Assembly (NCBI GenBank): GCA_029237695.1 | Contig: CM055271.1 | Location: forward strand, 31,554,462-31,618,461 | Direction of reading: 5' to 3' | From: Conchocele bisecta | Taxonomy: Eukaryota > Mollusca > Bivalvia > Lucinida > Thyasiridae | Length of the DNA: 64,000 bases | Part shown: one piece after another, positions 45,576 through 56,880 of the stretch | How the letters are laid out: every line of letters starts with the position of its first letter | How positions within the stretch are numbered: position 1 is the first letter of the stretch | Made by a program: the position numbers and the translations under genes | The notes under the pieces: generated by a model | The model's database searches: none | Told to the model about the DNA's origin: nothing | Seen by the model: the letters and a program-made list of their open reading frames with translations, nothing else

Positions 45576-45884
45576 AGAAGTATTTTTTTTTTACTGTAAT
45601 AGGTACGGACTTCTAACTTGGTGTGTGCCTTCCATATGGTCTGTAGATGTGCAAAGTGAATTTCGATTTTTGATTCGACCCCTGGTTATCTCCCTCTTTT
45701 CGACTTAGAAGTTGCCAATTTTGCCTTGTATTGTGCGATGGCGCCCCATCAACTTTACTCTAGTTTATGCCGTGGCATTTGACCATAATATGATCATGGG
45801 CATGTGCTAAAGTAAGCATCAGAGAAGTGCATGCTTAAAACACGAAAAAGGTCAAGGTTGAAGAAACTTTTTGACATAAAAAAA

Positions 45885-46530
45885 ATGGAAGTGTTTCCAC
45901 AACTATGTGAAGGTCAAGGTCATGTTAATGGCAGCATGAGTGTGTTCCAAATATATCAAGTGTACAAATATTGAAGCAATCCATCAAGTAATATCATGTT
46001 ATACGATGATGAAACTTGTACAATCTTTTTGACGCAAAAAATGGCTAAGTGTTTCCACAAAAATGTGAAGGTAAAAAAGGTCACGGTCATGTTAATGGCA
46101 GCACAAGTGTGTTCCAAATGCTCACATGTATCAAGTGTCCAAATATTGAAGCAATCTGTCAAGTAATATTAAAGTTATATCATGATGAAGAAACTTGTAC
46201 CAACTTTTTCACACAAAAAAATGGCTGTTTCCGCAAAAATGTGAAGGTAAAAAAGGTCAAGGTCATGTTAATGGTGGCATGAGTGTGTTCCAAATGCTCA
46301 CATACCTCAAGTGTTCAAATATTGAAGCAATCTGTCAAGTACTATTAAAGTCATATAATGATGAAGAAATTTGTACAAACTTTTTGACGCAAAAAAATGT
46401 CAAGGTCATGTTAATGGTGGCACGAGTGTATTCCAAATGCTCACATGTATCACGTGTCCGAATATTGAAGCAATCCGACATGTAATATAAAGTTATACCA
46501 TGATGACGAAGCTTGTACAAACTTTTTTAC
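45885..46530. repeat. About 165-bp tandem repeat, 4 units
   Basis: Units share 'aaggtcatgttaatggcagc', 'gtgttccaaatgctcacatg', 'attgaagcaatctgtcaagta' and 'gatgaagaaacttgtacaaac'. They vary in small deletions. The region after it (46531-46960) contains two further phrases 'ctgctaaagcaggcg' and 'ctgctaaagtaggcg' near 46585 and 46930. Confidence 0.8.
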
Positions 46531-47028
46531 ATTTCTGAAGATGACGATGACGGAAAAAAAAAGGCAACTATATTAGCGCCTTCTGCTAAAGCAGGCGTGA
46601 CAAAAAATAGGGTCGATATTTTTCCAAATCCAATATGGCCGCTAACACAATAGAAATACGAGAATTCCGCCACGGAAGTGGTGTCGCGCCACCCGAGGCA
46701 TTTGACCGTGAACATTACAAGTAAATAAATTACCTTCACCTTCTGAATTTGGATGTGGGGGTGTGCATAATGAAGCATCATCCGTAGACAAACATTGATG
46801 TGAAATATTATCAATGTCTGGAAAGGGGTTAAAGAGATATTGTGAAAAAACAATAACTTTAACGCATTTGCCTTACAAAAAAACCGGACAACGCGGACGA
46901 CGACGGAAAAAGCGCCGACTATAGTCGAGCCTCTGCTAAAGTAGGCGCGACAAAAACACATGTGCTGCAATTTGACTTCCAAAGTAACTAAAGTATTTAT
47001 TGAACATGTACACTGACATATCCTTAGA
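46531..47028. other. Unannotated spacer next to the tandem array
   Basis: A minus-strand frame of 181 codons covers this stretch, but part of it is the tandem array tail and a SINE-2 edge and I recognise no domain. I treat it as chance. Confidence 0.4.
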
Positions 47029-47326
47029 TTTGATTTATTTGTGTTTAACGGCCTATCAACAGCTATGGTCATTTAAAGCCCAGCCAATGGGTTCGATCCC
47101 GTATTTAACCTGTTGCATCGGGGCGTGGGGAAAATGCCAAAATCAGAACGGAATAAAGTAATCCACTTACAAATAATCTTAATACTCACAAACATCACAA
47201 CTGATTCAACTGTCACATTCGACAAAGATGTATGAGGGCCAAACCAGGTCTCGGGTCGGGATTCCGGACCCCGATCGTTAAATTACCCACCGCAGGCTCC
47301 AACCTGCCACCACGCAATACAATGTG
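47029..47326 (-). mobile_element. SINE-2 copy
   Basis: 'gatttatttgtgtttaacggcc', 'cagctatggtcatttaaagc', 'gggttcgatcccgtatttaacc' and 'gagggccaaaccagg', running to the head region 'cccgatcgttaaatta'. The interior 'cagccctgaaattag' block is deleted. Confidence 0.75.
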
Positions 47327-48022
47327 CAGGCGCGTAGCTGCATTAAGGCACTGCAGGCCCGGGCCTGCAGAATTTTCGAGAAAATGGAAAAATAAAAACG
47401 ACCAGAGTGCATCATTTACCTTCTATCGAGATCGAGAATGTTCCACAGTGGCACAAAATACTTAGGGGCCTTTATCCCATGTCATCTGCACTCTGTTTAT
47501 TGGGAATTATACATGTCGACATGATAAAACACAACTGGGTAGCCGAGCCCCCTTTAAGGTGCGTAATTTGGGGGTACATTTCTTATTTGTCCATACAAAT
47601 GGCAAGTTGGGAGTGCTTTAGAATCGTCTCATTGGGACTTAACTTTTTCGAGTGGAGAAATATGAAAATACTCCATAAATTGTATACTGGTGGCTGGTCC
47701 ACAACTAAGCTGTCACCTTGTCGTGTAGTTTTATAAAAAAAAACACTTGTTTTTATTTGTTTGTTTGTTTCCAATGAAAAAGTCATCATATCAATTCTCA
47801 GAATAAAAAGAAACTGGACATATTTATTGAAAAAATGTGTACATATGCTTTCAATATGGTAATAATGGTATATACTATACAAATCCAAAAGTTAATGATG
47901 GAAAACATACATTTCCTTGACTGGAAATAGAAAACCCCTCTAAACCGAAAACCCCTATAAACCGAACATTTCGGTCTGTCCCCAGGGTGTTCGGTTTAGA
48001 GGGGTTCCACTGTAGTTTTGAC

Positions 48023-48056
<34 letters not shown>

Positions 48057-48172
48057 GCATGCCACCAGAACCCCCCCCCCCACATACCCCCCCCCCTAGC
48101 ATACTTGCACCAATGGTGCTCGAAGTCGTCAACTGGTCCTGCAGATTCAAATTGGCTAGCTACGCCCCTGAT
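47327..48172. mobile_element. hAT-like non-autonomous element with nested family F
   Basis: Ends 'caggcgcgtagct' and 'agctacgcccctg' resemble those of 13333-13682. Inside are a poly-G/poly-C segment (48030-48100) and a family F hairpin (47936-48014). A 109-codon frame at 47407 shows no transposase motif. Confidence 0.55.
47936..48014. mobile_element. Family F element
   Basis: 'cccctctaaaccgaaaacccc' and 'ggtttagaggggttccactgta', imperfectly inverted. Confidence 0.65.
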
Positions 48173-48500
48173 GTGTATCCTATTAATTTGATCAAATTCA
48201 ATTTTAAAAAAATGGCCGCTTACATTTGATATTTCGACATCTTATAGTATGATTCCCACAAACTATGCATCGTTGTTGCTCTATATATATTGTATTGGAT
48301 GATCCAAAAGAAAATATACATACTTGTACAATTATGAGAAATATATGTTCTGTATATGATGCAAAAATCTGGAAATCCTTTCACACTTGATATTGTTTTT
48401 ATTACTAAAACATCAAAGTAAATTGCCGTAGTTATTAATTGCCATAGTTGCCTTGATGGTGCTGATAACTTTCTACACCATTCGACTAGTATGGGTACAA

Positions 48501-48547
48501 TAATATAGAAATGATGTAGAAATTCTACATCATTTCTATATTATTTC
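48501..48547. repeat. Short perfect palindrome
   Basis: 'ataatatagaaatgatgtag' meets its inverse with almost no loop. It lies just left of the family K hairpin. Confidence 0.8.
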
Positions 48548-48551
48548 CCCA

Positions 48552-48633
48552 TATCGATGGTCTAGTAACACAAGGTCGTAACTGCTATGCTTTAGCATAG
48601 CAGTTACGACCTTATGTTACTAGACCATCGATA
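48552..48633. repeat. Family K palindrome
   Basis: 'atcgatggtctagtaacac' with inverse arm around 'gctatgctttagcatagc'. This copy is longer at the turn than the two duplicated ones. Confidence 0.88.
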
Positions 48634-48866
48634 TTTGAAGAAAAAAAGTTGCTATTGTAGTGACGCATATGTCTCGTAGATATAACTGTGCCAAGCGGTA
48701 TATGAATACTCTAGAAAGGCATGTACATGTATATCCTGCTGAAGCAAGCTCAGTAGTAAGTTGGCACCAACAGGATACACATGTGTCAGGTATTTCAATG
48801 TAGAGATAGCTTTGTCAGTTTCCAAAGTATGAAAATATATTGATTAGTGTATAGTTTATAGCCATA

Positions 48867-49080
48867 TTAACCCTCACTACGCGGGAGACGAAAATTGTCG
48901 TCTGCTGTTTTTTATTTTTGCCTTAATTCTTTAACAAAAAACCTGTTTTGGCAGGACATGAGAATCATCTCCAGTGGAGATAATTCTCATGCGCTGTCAA
49001 AACAGGTTTTTATATAAAAATATTGAAAATAAAACATTTCCAGCAGACGACAAAATTTAATTCGGCGTAGTAAGGGTTAA
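48867..49080. mobile_element. Family 1 MITE
   Basis: 'ttaaccctcactacgcggg' start and 'gtagtaagggttaa' end, inverted 'cgtctgctg/cagcagacg', inner 'aggacatgagaatcatctcc' palindrome. Confidence 0.85.
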
Positions 49081-49115
49081 TGTGTGCAGCAAAGAAAAAC
49101 AGACATACAACGCAA

Positions 49116-49484
49116 TAATTCCAGCACAAAAATATTTACACAATTCCCTAACATTTGATTGGCCCGTAGCAAGTCTCGGTCCAAAATTTATATCCCAGTA
49201 AACTCCCACGCTGAACTACTTTCTACAGGTGCGCTGTCAGTGCTGTCAATGTAAACAAATGGCTGCCGCCTGTCAAAATAAACACATTTTCTTGATGAAT
49301 TTATTTCAAATGCTGGAATTATAAGGAATGAATGGCCTTTTTGTTGAATTTATCGGGGATATAAACTTGGAAAAGTCGCGGGAATACTGGACGAGGCTTT
49401 CCGGCTTTCGTCCAGTATTCCCGCGACTTTTCCAAGTTTATACCCTGATAAATTCCACAAAAAGGCCATTCATTCCTATAATAA
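49116..49484. mobile_element. Family D foldback element
   Basis: Complete hairpin core. The middle of the unique arm is altered (ctacaggtgcgctgtcagtg), replacing the usual 'ccgtaaccgtgaggcgc'. Confidence 0.85.
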
Positions 49485-49497
49485 ACCAAATGATAAT

Positions 49498-49716
49498 ACA
49501 GTGGAACCTCTCTAAATCGGACACCAAAAAAATACCTGTGATTTTATTTTTGACGAGTTTCTTGGTCATTTATCTCAGGTTATAGGGTCTGATCGTGATC
49601 CCATAGCACACAACTATTACTCGGAATGATCGAATGCCTGATTTACAGTGACACCTCTCTAAGCTGGACACCCTGGGCGGTCCCCAGAGTGTCCGGGTTA
49701 GAGAGGTTTCACTGTA
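49498..49716. mobile_element. Family F element, long form
   Basis: 'acagtggaacctctctaaatcgg' start and 'agagaggtttcactgta' end. In between are 'gtttcttggtcatttatctcagg' and a second internal hairpin 'ggacaccctgggcggtcccc'. The 60110 and 52094 copies have the same plan. Confidence 0.75.
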
Positions 49717-49842
49717 CACTGTATAGTCTATTGTTTCCAGGTTTATGTAGCAATTGTGCATTCCATATTCGGATCTAGCAGGTTTGGCATGTACACATCC
49801 AGATAACTTTGATATGATTTAATGGTGTTTAACTGCCTGTCA

Positions 49843-50087
49843 ACAAGTTTTTGTTTGTTTGATTGTTGGGGTTAACGGCCTATCAACAGCTAAGGTCATT
49901 TAAGGCCGGGTCAACAAGTAATATATTAGGCCGGAAACAATATGTATTCAGCCCTGAAATTAGAATAATCTGACCTGGTGCCATCTTATTATTTTTATAA
50001 TAGATATAACCGGATTCAACTCTCACGTATCAGAAAGCCAAAAATGTCCATGAAGGTCAAACCAGGAATATCGGGATTCCATTAATG
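49843..50087 (-). mobile_element. SINE-2 copy
   Basis: 'tttttgtttgtttgattgttgg', 'ctatcaacagctaaggtcatt', 'cagccctgaaattagaataatc', 'cctggtgcca', 'ttcaactctcacgtatcagaaagcc'. Confidence 0.8.
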
Positions 50088-50325
50088 ATGAAAGCCCGCT
50101 ATAGCGGTTTATGCAAACAGTGTAGATCCAGATGAGCCGGCTCGTAACAAGCCGTCTCATCAGGATCTACACTTTTTTTAAAGTAATTTTCATATTTTTG
50201 AGAACAAAGAATACCCCCTTTTCATAAATTGACTAGTCTGAAAACCATTTTGTGAGAGTTGGATTGGTTGCAAAATTAACATATCAAAGTCCATTCCAGG
50301 TACTTCGGGGTGAAACGGTTAAATG
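50088..50325. mobile_element. Family U element
   Basis: 'aaagcccgctatagcgg', inner palindrome 'gccggctcgtaacaagccg', and 'acttcggggtgaaacggtta' end. It matches 41865-42075. Confidence 0.7.
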
Positions 50326-50435
50326 TACACTGTACATGCTCTCAACCAAACGCCCACTCCAGATAAATTAAATTTGCCAATGATGAATGAGTATTGTAAA
50401 TTCTTGTTGTCTACCCGTATACATTCTACCACAGG

Positions 50436-50665
50436 TTAAAGTAACGGACTGAGGTCTATAAATACATTAAATATGCCTAAAAGCATCAATAAATGGAAAA
50501 AAAATAAGCTAATTTTTTTTTTTTACTCCGTCCATATACTCCATTATATAATGGAGTATATGGAGGGAGTAAAAAAAAAATGTTAGCTTATTTTTTGTTC
50601 ATTTATTGATGCTTTTAGGCATATTTAGTGTATTTATAGACCTCGGTCCGTTACTTCAACCTGTG
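50436..50665. repeat. Long perfect palindrome
   Basis: Arms of about 110 bases run from 'aagtaacggactgaggtcta' to 'tagacctcggtccgttactt' with only a few mismatches, meeting at 'ccattatataatgg'. It occurs once in the window. Transcribed, it would form a long double-stranded hairpin. Confidence 0.88.
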
Positions 50666-50769
50666 CATTCTACTGCTGAGAACCAAGTAGCTGGATTGGC
50701 TGACACTCGTTCTCGACCAATCAAACTATAATTGTTACTTAACATTTTGTGTATCTGCTAAGAACTTTA

Positions 50770-50850
50770 CAGGGATTCCGCTGGGGAAAATAAAAAAATC
50801 GCCACTTCAAAAAAAATAAAACAATTGGCGATAAAAAATTACAATTTTCG
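50770..50850. mobile_element. Family M half element
   Basis: 'cagggattccgctggggaaa' through 'gcgataaaaaattacaattttcg', cut off exactly where family I begins. Confidence 0.65.
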
Positions 50851-51797
50851 AGGTACATGCCCACTCAGTTGGCACACAATGTTCTTTATAGGAATTAAAT
50901 AAGTGTATAATTATGTCACTATTCCACCAGTTCTAAAAATTATGTGTGCCCGCTATACAGACATAATCATTTAGTAATAGTTATTTTACTGATAGTGACT
51001 CGCTGTGGTATCAGGTTATTTTCATATGTAAATGAGGCACTATATTTTTTTAATTATTTATACTACATGTAATTAAATGTGTCACCTAAAAAAATAATAT
51101 TTTCGACAGATTATAAAGTATGATCATTGCACATCAAAAAATAAATACAGAGAACAAATAGCATTGTCAGTTAGTAGTTTAATGAAGTCAGTTAGTAGTT
51201 TAATGAAGTCAGTTAGTAGTTTAATGAAGTCAGTTAGTAGTTTAATGTAGTTTAATGAAGTCAGTTAGTGAGTAGTTTTAATTGAAGTCAGTTAGTAGTT
51301 TATTGAAGTCAGTTTAGTGTTAAGTTTAATGATGTCAGTTTAGTTAGAATTAATGAAGTCCAGTTTAGTAAGTTTAAGTAGTTTAATGAAGGTCAGTTAG
51401 TAGTTTTAATGAAGGTCCGTTAGTTGTTTAATGAAGGTCAGTTTAAGTAGTTTAATGAAGTCCAGTTTAGTAGTTTAATGAAGTCAGTTAGAATGAAGTC
51501 AGTTAGTGTTTAATGAAGTCAGTTAGTAGTTTAATGAAGTCAGTTAGTAGTTTAATGAAGTCAGTTAGTAGTTTAATGAAGTCAGTTAGTAGTTTAATGA
51601 AGTCAGTTAGTAGTTTAATGAAACACGGTTATCACCCCTTGATTTCAGTCTGAAAATTTACGCCTGATAAAAAATGTATATTAATGCCAATTAATATGTG
51701 GGATACCGTGAATGTATGTTTATTTTGTCAGAAAATGTCTCAGATGATGTCTCTGATATAAAGAACAGTTTGTGCCTATTAAGTGGGCATGTACCTT
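50851..51797 (+). mobile_element. Family I MITE with an expanded internal minisatellite
   Basis: 'aggtacatgcccactcagt' start and 'aagtgggcatgtacct' end. The flanking interior matches the 292 and 6848 copies. Its length is nearly doubled by the array at 51168-51620. Confidence 0.85.
51168..51620. repeat. 21-bp minisatellite inside family I
   Basis: About 21 units of 'gtcagttagtagtttaatgaa' with small insertions in the middle units and near-identical units at both ends. The other two family I copies have one unit. Confidence 0.92.
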
Positions 51798-51830
51798 TAA
51801 CGTATATATTAGCGTAACAATAGTTATTAT

Positions 51831-51897
51831 TTTACAATTTCTAGTTTGATTTAGCATGTACAATGTACATGCTAAATCAAACTAGAAATTGTAAAAT
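51831..51897. repeat. Perfect palindrome
   Basis: 'acaatttctagtttgatttagc' meets its inverse around 'atgtacaatgtacat'. Confidence 0.85.
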
Positions 51898-52093
51898 ATA
51901 TATATTCCTCTACACTGTACATTATAGTCATATTGTCCAAATTGCCAGAGGAATATGTGTGTTAGGGTAGATGTCCCTTCCGATGAACATGTGTAAAGTC
52001 GTCAATTACTAATTAACCATTTATATGTGATGTGAAAGTATGTACGCAGATACTCCCATCAATATAAATACACATCCTATTGTAATTTGCAAA

Positions 52094-52815
52094 TACAGTG
52101 GAACCTCTCTAAAACGGAAACCAAGAAAACACATATTTTTGAAATGGGTTTCTTGGTCATTTATCTCAGGGGACAATGTCTGTTCATGATCGCATAGCAC
52201 ACTATGGCTTAGAATGATGAAATGCCTGATTTACTGTGAAACCTCTCTAAGCCGGACACCCTGGGGACTTAGAAACAAAATTGCTACCCCGCTCCATACC
52301 TCTCGCGAGGGTAGCAATTTAACCCCATCTCTTTAATGTAACACATGGAAGACTGATTTTTGCAATCGGTTATCCGGCGTGTTTGATAAAATTATGTTAG
52401 CGATATAAAACTGTCAAAGTTGTATCAATAAATTATTAATAAAGAACATACACATGCAGAAATTGGTTATTTTACCGTGTCGAGGTATGTATATCTTGTA
52501 AATTTGAACGCTTCATTTCATTATGTTGAATGTTGAACAATATCAAGAGAAAAGATGGCTTCCATGGGAAAATGAATTCCCTGTTCTATTATTTTTGGCA
52601 ATTTACTAGTTCTACATCAAAGATTATTTGGTTAAAGGCATACATTATACAGTTTACTAAATTTTTACTTACATGCAACAGGTTTACATATGACACTTCA
52701 GTTGCTCACATTTTTTGAATGGGTCAAATTGTAGCCGTAGATAACATATCAGAGGTGAATTATTGTAGCTACCTGGGCACCTCACAGGGTGTCTGGTTTA
52801 GAGAGGTTCCGCTGT
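52094..52815. mobile_element. Family F element interrupted by about 0.5 kb
   Basis: The left part, 'acagtggaacctctctaaaacgg' through 'cctctctaagccggacaccctgggg', ends at about 52266. The right part, 'cacagggtgtctggtttagag' to 'gttccgctgta', lies at 52788-52815. The interposed segment contains a small hairpin (ttgctacccc…gggtagcaa at about 52280-52318) and no recognised gene. Confidence 0.6.
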
Positions 52816-52904
52816 AATACATATATTTATTTACTTGGTAAATGTATATTTCATATCTACACAGATTTGTGGATGCGCATGGCTCATTCGCAGGAACAGT
52901 TTGT

Positions 52905-53530
52905 TACTTTGTTTATTGGTGTTTAACGGCCGATCAACAGCTAAGGTCATTTAAGGCCGGGCCAACTGGTTCGGTCCCGCATTTAACTTGCTGCATTGGG
53001 GAAAAATCCCAAAATCAGAACGGAATAATAACATCGAGATAAATATATATTCAGCCCTGAAATTAGAATAAAATGACCAGTAGCCTATTTCATCAACATT
53101 GCAAAGTATACTTTACTAGCAAAGTATACTTTGAGGGAGTAATCATTTATTTTTCCAGAAATGCATTATTTCACATAGAACTAACAAATGCATATATTTC
53201 ATGATTAAAAGTATGCAGAATTATTATACTGAATTCATTACATTATCACAGCCATTAAATGAAATGGGTGTGATAATGTAATAAATTCAGTATAATAAAA
53301 ATTAATAAATTTAAAAAAAAATTGAAAATGTCTCCCTCACTTTGCAATGTTGATGAAATGGGCTACAGGTGACAGGTCCATACCATACCAGTCACTTGGC
53401 CTCTCCCCCTAAAAGTAATACCGGTAGGCTTACTCTTATAAGGGGTATAGTATAAACAGATTCAACTCTCAAATACAAGAAAGCCAAAGACGTACTTGAG
53501 GGCCAAACCAGTCGCGGGAACAGATAAGAG
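52905..53530 (-). mobile_element. SINE-2 interrupted by family C
   Basis: 'tttgtttattggtgtttaacgg' to 'cagccctgaaattagaataaaatgacc' before, and 'ggtgacaggtccataccatacc' to 'gagggccaaacca' after the nested element. It is the most complete SINE-2 in the window. Confidence 0.82.
53080..53366. mobile_element. Family C MITE, nested in SINE-2
   Basis: 'gtagcctatttcatcaac' and 'gatgaaatgggctac' ends, inverted aaagtatactt block, central 'tacattatcacagccatt' palindrome. Relative to 4655 it is in the opposite orientation. Confidence 0.85.
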
Positions 53531-53561
53531 GGGAAGGCACGGTACAGGAAACAAGACGCCT

Positions 53562-53804
53562 GGGGGCCGTTTCACTAAACTTTGTACGACTAAAATGTTC
53601 GTAAGTGCAAATTTAGGATCGTCTGGAAATTTCAACTGATGGGTTTATATTTATTGAGCATAGGCTGCATATGCAGCATATGCTCTATACATGTAAATCC
53701 AATAATTGTTTACAAGAAAACATTATAAATGTGAAATTTACAGACTATTATAAGTTTGCACTTACGAACATTTTAGTCGAACAAAGTTTAGTGAAACGGG
53801 CCCC
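53562..53804. mobile_element. Family B foldback MITE
   Basis: Complete copy from 'gggggccgtttcactaaac' to 'gtttagtgaaacgggcccc', palindrome centre 'cataggctgcatatgcagc'. Confidence 0.88.
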
Positions 53805-54059
53805 AGATGACATATTCACTCACATAAACGCACACATAGACTCATTCAGAGTGACGGAAAGTCGTTACAAAATTAAGGATTCTCTAAGAGGGGATTATGG
53901 AGAAAAGACCTATCTACAGAAAGATATGAATAAACAACAAGCATGTACAAATGTTTTATTTTGTATCTCAAGGCCGGATATGGAAGACCAAATCCTGTTG
54001 TTTCTATTATCATGGTCATTTATACTATACATGTATATGTGACCATAAATTGACAATAC

Positions 54060-54592
54060 CACAGACTACTGTCAAACTACACGTTTTGCTGCCGACAAAC
54101 TTTTGCTATTAAAAAATATTTAATTGCAAGTACTTTTTCATCAATAACAAAAGTCATCCTCCCCAAACTTTTTTATTTGATGAAATTCCATCAAATATTG
54201 ATTTTATTGTGAAAAAACGATTTTCCTATGGAAAAACATGGGGAAAAAAGGAGGTGGGGAGTGACAGTGAAGGTCGAAAATCCAAAAATTTGGGGAATCG
54301 ACTCATAAACCTGGCGAGATACATGTAGCTTGGAAATCACGCAACTAAGAAAACAAAAGTTAGATTTTGAAAATCGGTCAACAAATTCAAAATAATCCCC
54401 ATAGGAAAATCGTTCTTCATAATAAAATCAATGGTTGATGGAATTTCATCAAATAAATGTTTTTGGGAGAGTGACTTTTTTTTATTATTTATGAAAAAAT
54501 ACTTACATTTAAATATTTTTACATTTAATGTGTTTAATAGCCAAAAGTTTGTCTGACAGCAGAAAATCGTGGAACAGACAGTAGTGTCTTTT
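54060..54592. mobile_element. Family J element, diverged
   Basis: 'cagactactgtcaaac' to 'ggaacagacagtagtg' with inner 'gatgaaattccatcaaatattg' and inverse. Terminal arms are more decayed than in the 5166 and 56150 copies. Confidence 0.65.
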
Positions 54593-54604
54593 GATATCAA
54601 AGTT

Positions 54605-55562
54605 CATCAACATTACACCAAAATTGCAAAGTATACTTTTCTTGCTAAGTACACTTTCAGGGAAAATTTTTCAATTTAACATATAATATAACATAAATTC
54701 AGTATAATAAAAATGAATAAAATTGTTAAATTTATTCATTTTTATTATACTGAATTTATTACACTCTTGCAAATTATTTGCATGGGTTTCGCTGTGAAAC
54801 AAAACCGGTAATCAACTCCTTACAAATAATACACCGTGAAGAGAACACCCGTAATTGCGCGGCTGTTTTCATGGAAACAGTCAAAATAAAGTTATTTGAA
54901 CATTTGGAAAGGGTCTCGACTAATCTAGAATGTTAATGTGATTGAACAAATTCCAAACATGCACTCAAATATATCTGGCTCATAGAAACAACTGAGTAAT
55001 TTGGATTTCAAAAAGTTTACATGACGTCACATTTGACGTCACACAAACGTAACGTCACGCGAAAATACACGCCGTCATATGTTTTAATACTATCCATGCG
55101 CAACATCACATTCATTTGATATAACTATTCATTGCGCACATCACAATTTCATTGATTATAATCTCAGAAATATATTAAATGTGCATATATATCCGCGTGT
55201 GGAATTGTAATAAATAGGATATTCATCGCGTACATGTGTTGAATAGCGGAAATAATACATGTGTGCCCGTCTGCCATCCGTGCCAAGCAACTCGTTCGCT
55301 ACGCTCACCTCGTTGGCTTACGCGGGGAAGTCGACGCACTCGTGCTTATTTCTCACTATTCCAAAATGTACGATGGAATATCTCTAATATTATTACATTA
55401 TCACAGCCATTTGGCCTGTGATAATATAATAAATTCAGTATAATAATTCTGCATATTTTTAATCATGAAATCATTATTTCTATATGAAATCATGCATTTC
55501 GGGAAAAAATATGGATTACTCCCTCAAAGTATACATTGCAATGTTGGTGAAATAGGCTACAG
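54605..55562. mobile_element. Family C MITE carrying a nested family H
   Basis: C sequence runs to 'tattatactgaatttatta' at 54760 and resumes at 55387 with 'ttacattatcacagccatt', ending 'ggtgaaataggctac'. The family H element fills the gap. Confidence 0.75.
54761..55386. mobile_element. Family H element, nested in C
   Basis: Same block order as 40662-41285, beginning 'acactcttgcaaattatttgc' and ending after 'tgtacgatggaata'. Here the left-hand hairpin arms are more diverged. Confidence 0.65.
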
Positions 55563-55662
55563 AATCCCTACCATTTCCAAGCAGTCGGATAAACTTGATA
55601 TCAGATGACAATACCTGGCGTTCTTTTTTTCAGGTAACGTTTTATGCGATATGATGCGCAAA

Positions 55663-55889
55663 CATGTGGCTGTGACTGGAGAAATTGGGCTTATGGGATT
55701 GTGACCAGTGTAGCTCCTGATCAATTAGCATTCCTGATAACGATCTATACTATTGTTAGAAGCATGACGGGTATTTCATTGATGGAATGGCGAACAGTGC
55801 AGATCCTGATCAGACTGTGCAGATGCACAGGCTGATCTGGATCTACAGTGGTCGCCGAACCTTTAAGCCCCATTTCTCCAGCCACATTT
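55663..55889. mobile_element. Family E MITE
   Basis: 'gtggctgtgactggagaaat' to 'atttctccagccacatt', with 'gaccagtgtagctcctgatc' and inverse-type 'gatctggatctacagtggtc'. Confidence 0.8.
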
Positions 55890-56149
55890 AAGCTGGTTTT
55901 CATTGAAAAAGCGAACTTGTCAATGTTGCGACATTATACTAATATCATTCAGTAACATCATGTGATGTTCGACCAATGATTGATTGCTAGTTTTTTTTTA
56001 CGTCGACAATGAAACTAGTTTTGAATCTGTTCCGACCCAGACACATGTGTATTTATCCAATGTATGACAATTGTTATCACTTGGTATGTATTCGGCCAAT
56101 ACAAAGTTTGTTACCTGGTAAAAATGTGATAACATGAAGGTTTATTTCA
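55890..56149. other. Unannotated spacer
   Basis: I see no repeat with another clear copy and no gene. Confidence 0.35.
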
Positions 56150-56685
56150 CTACTGTCTGTTTCATGAAACCTGTCCAAATTTTACGGCCATATAAACAAT
56201 GCAAAAACAATATTTTTTTTTATATTATTATATTTTATCAAAATTTAAGAATGCGCCTTCTTTTTATTTCGTGAAATTTGGTGAAATATTGATTTTATTA
56301 CGAAAAATTGATTTATCTATGGGAATTTAACATGGGGGAAAAGGAGGTGGAGTTGTGGGTGGAGTAAAAAAATTGGGAATTTGACTCTGAAACATAGCTA
56401 GCTTAGAAATGATCTAAGAAAACAAGTTACATTTTGAAAATCGGTCCAGTATTTCTGAAATTCTAAAATTTCCCCATGTTAAATCCCATAGACATCTTCA
56501 CTCTTAACATGGAATTTGTGTTTTTTTTCGAGATAAAATCAATATAGGACCAAATTTCAATAAATAAAAAGAAGGCTCATTCTTAAATTTTGCTTTAATT
56601 TAATATTATCAAAAAAACTATTGTTTTTTAATTGTTTATATAGCCGTAAAATTTGGCCAGGTTTTGTGAAACAGACAGTAGATCA
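56150..56685. mobile_element. Family J element
   Basis: 'ctactgtctgtttcatga' to 'tgaaacagacagtag' with the same internal landmarks as 5166-5754. Confidence 0.75.
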
Positions 56686-56728
56686 AGTGAGCGGGTGCTT
56701 ACAGATACCCCAGGCCGCTTGGACAGTT

Positions 56729-56880
56729 TTGTTTGTTTGTTTATTGGTGCTTAACGGCCTATCGACAGCTAAGGTCATGTAAGGCCGGGCAAACGGGTTC
56801 GATCTCATTTTAACCTGCTGCATTGGGGGGAAAATCCCACAATCAGAACATAATATTATATCGACCACAAATGCCAAATC
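56729..56880 (-). mobile_element. SINE-2 fragment
   Basis: 'ttttgtttgtttgtttattgg', 'cctatcgacagctaaggtcat' and 'ttaacctgctgcattgggg', cut short before the head. Confidence 0.75.

Noticed and set aside
46527..47072. 181-codon minus-strand frame, the longest outside the DIRS element
   Set aside because: It spans the tail of a tandem array and the edge of a SINE-2 copy, has no recognisable domain and no splice context.
47092..47110. tRNA B-box-like gggttcgatccc in SINE-2
   Set aside because: It is near the tail side and in the wrong orientation for the element's own promoter, and no matching A box or cloverleaf was found.
51168..51620. CRISPR-like array
   Set aside because: The units are contiguous with no spacers and lie inside a eukaryotic MITE; it is a minisatellite.
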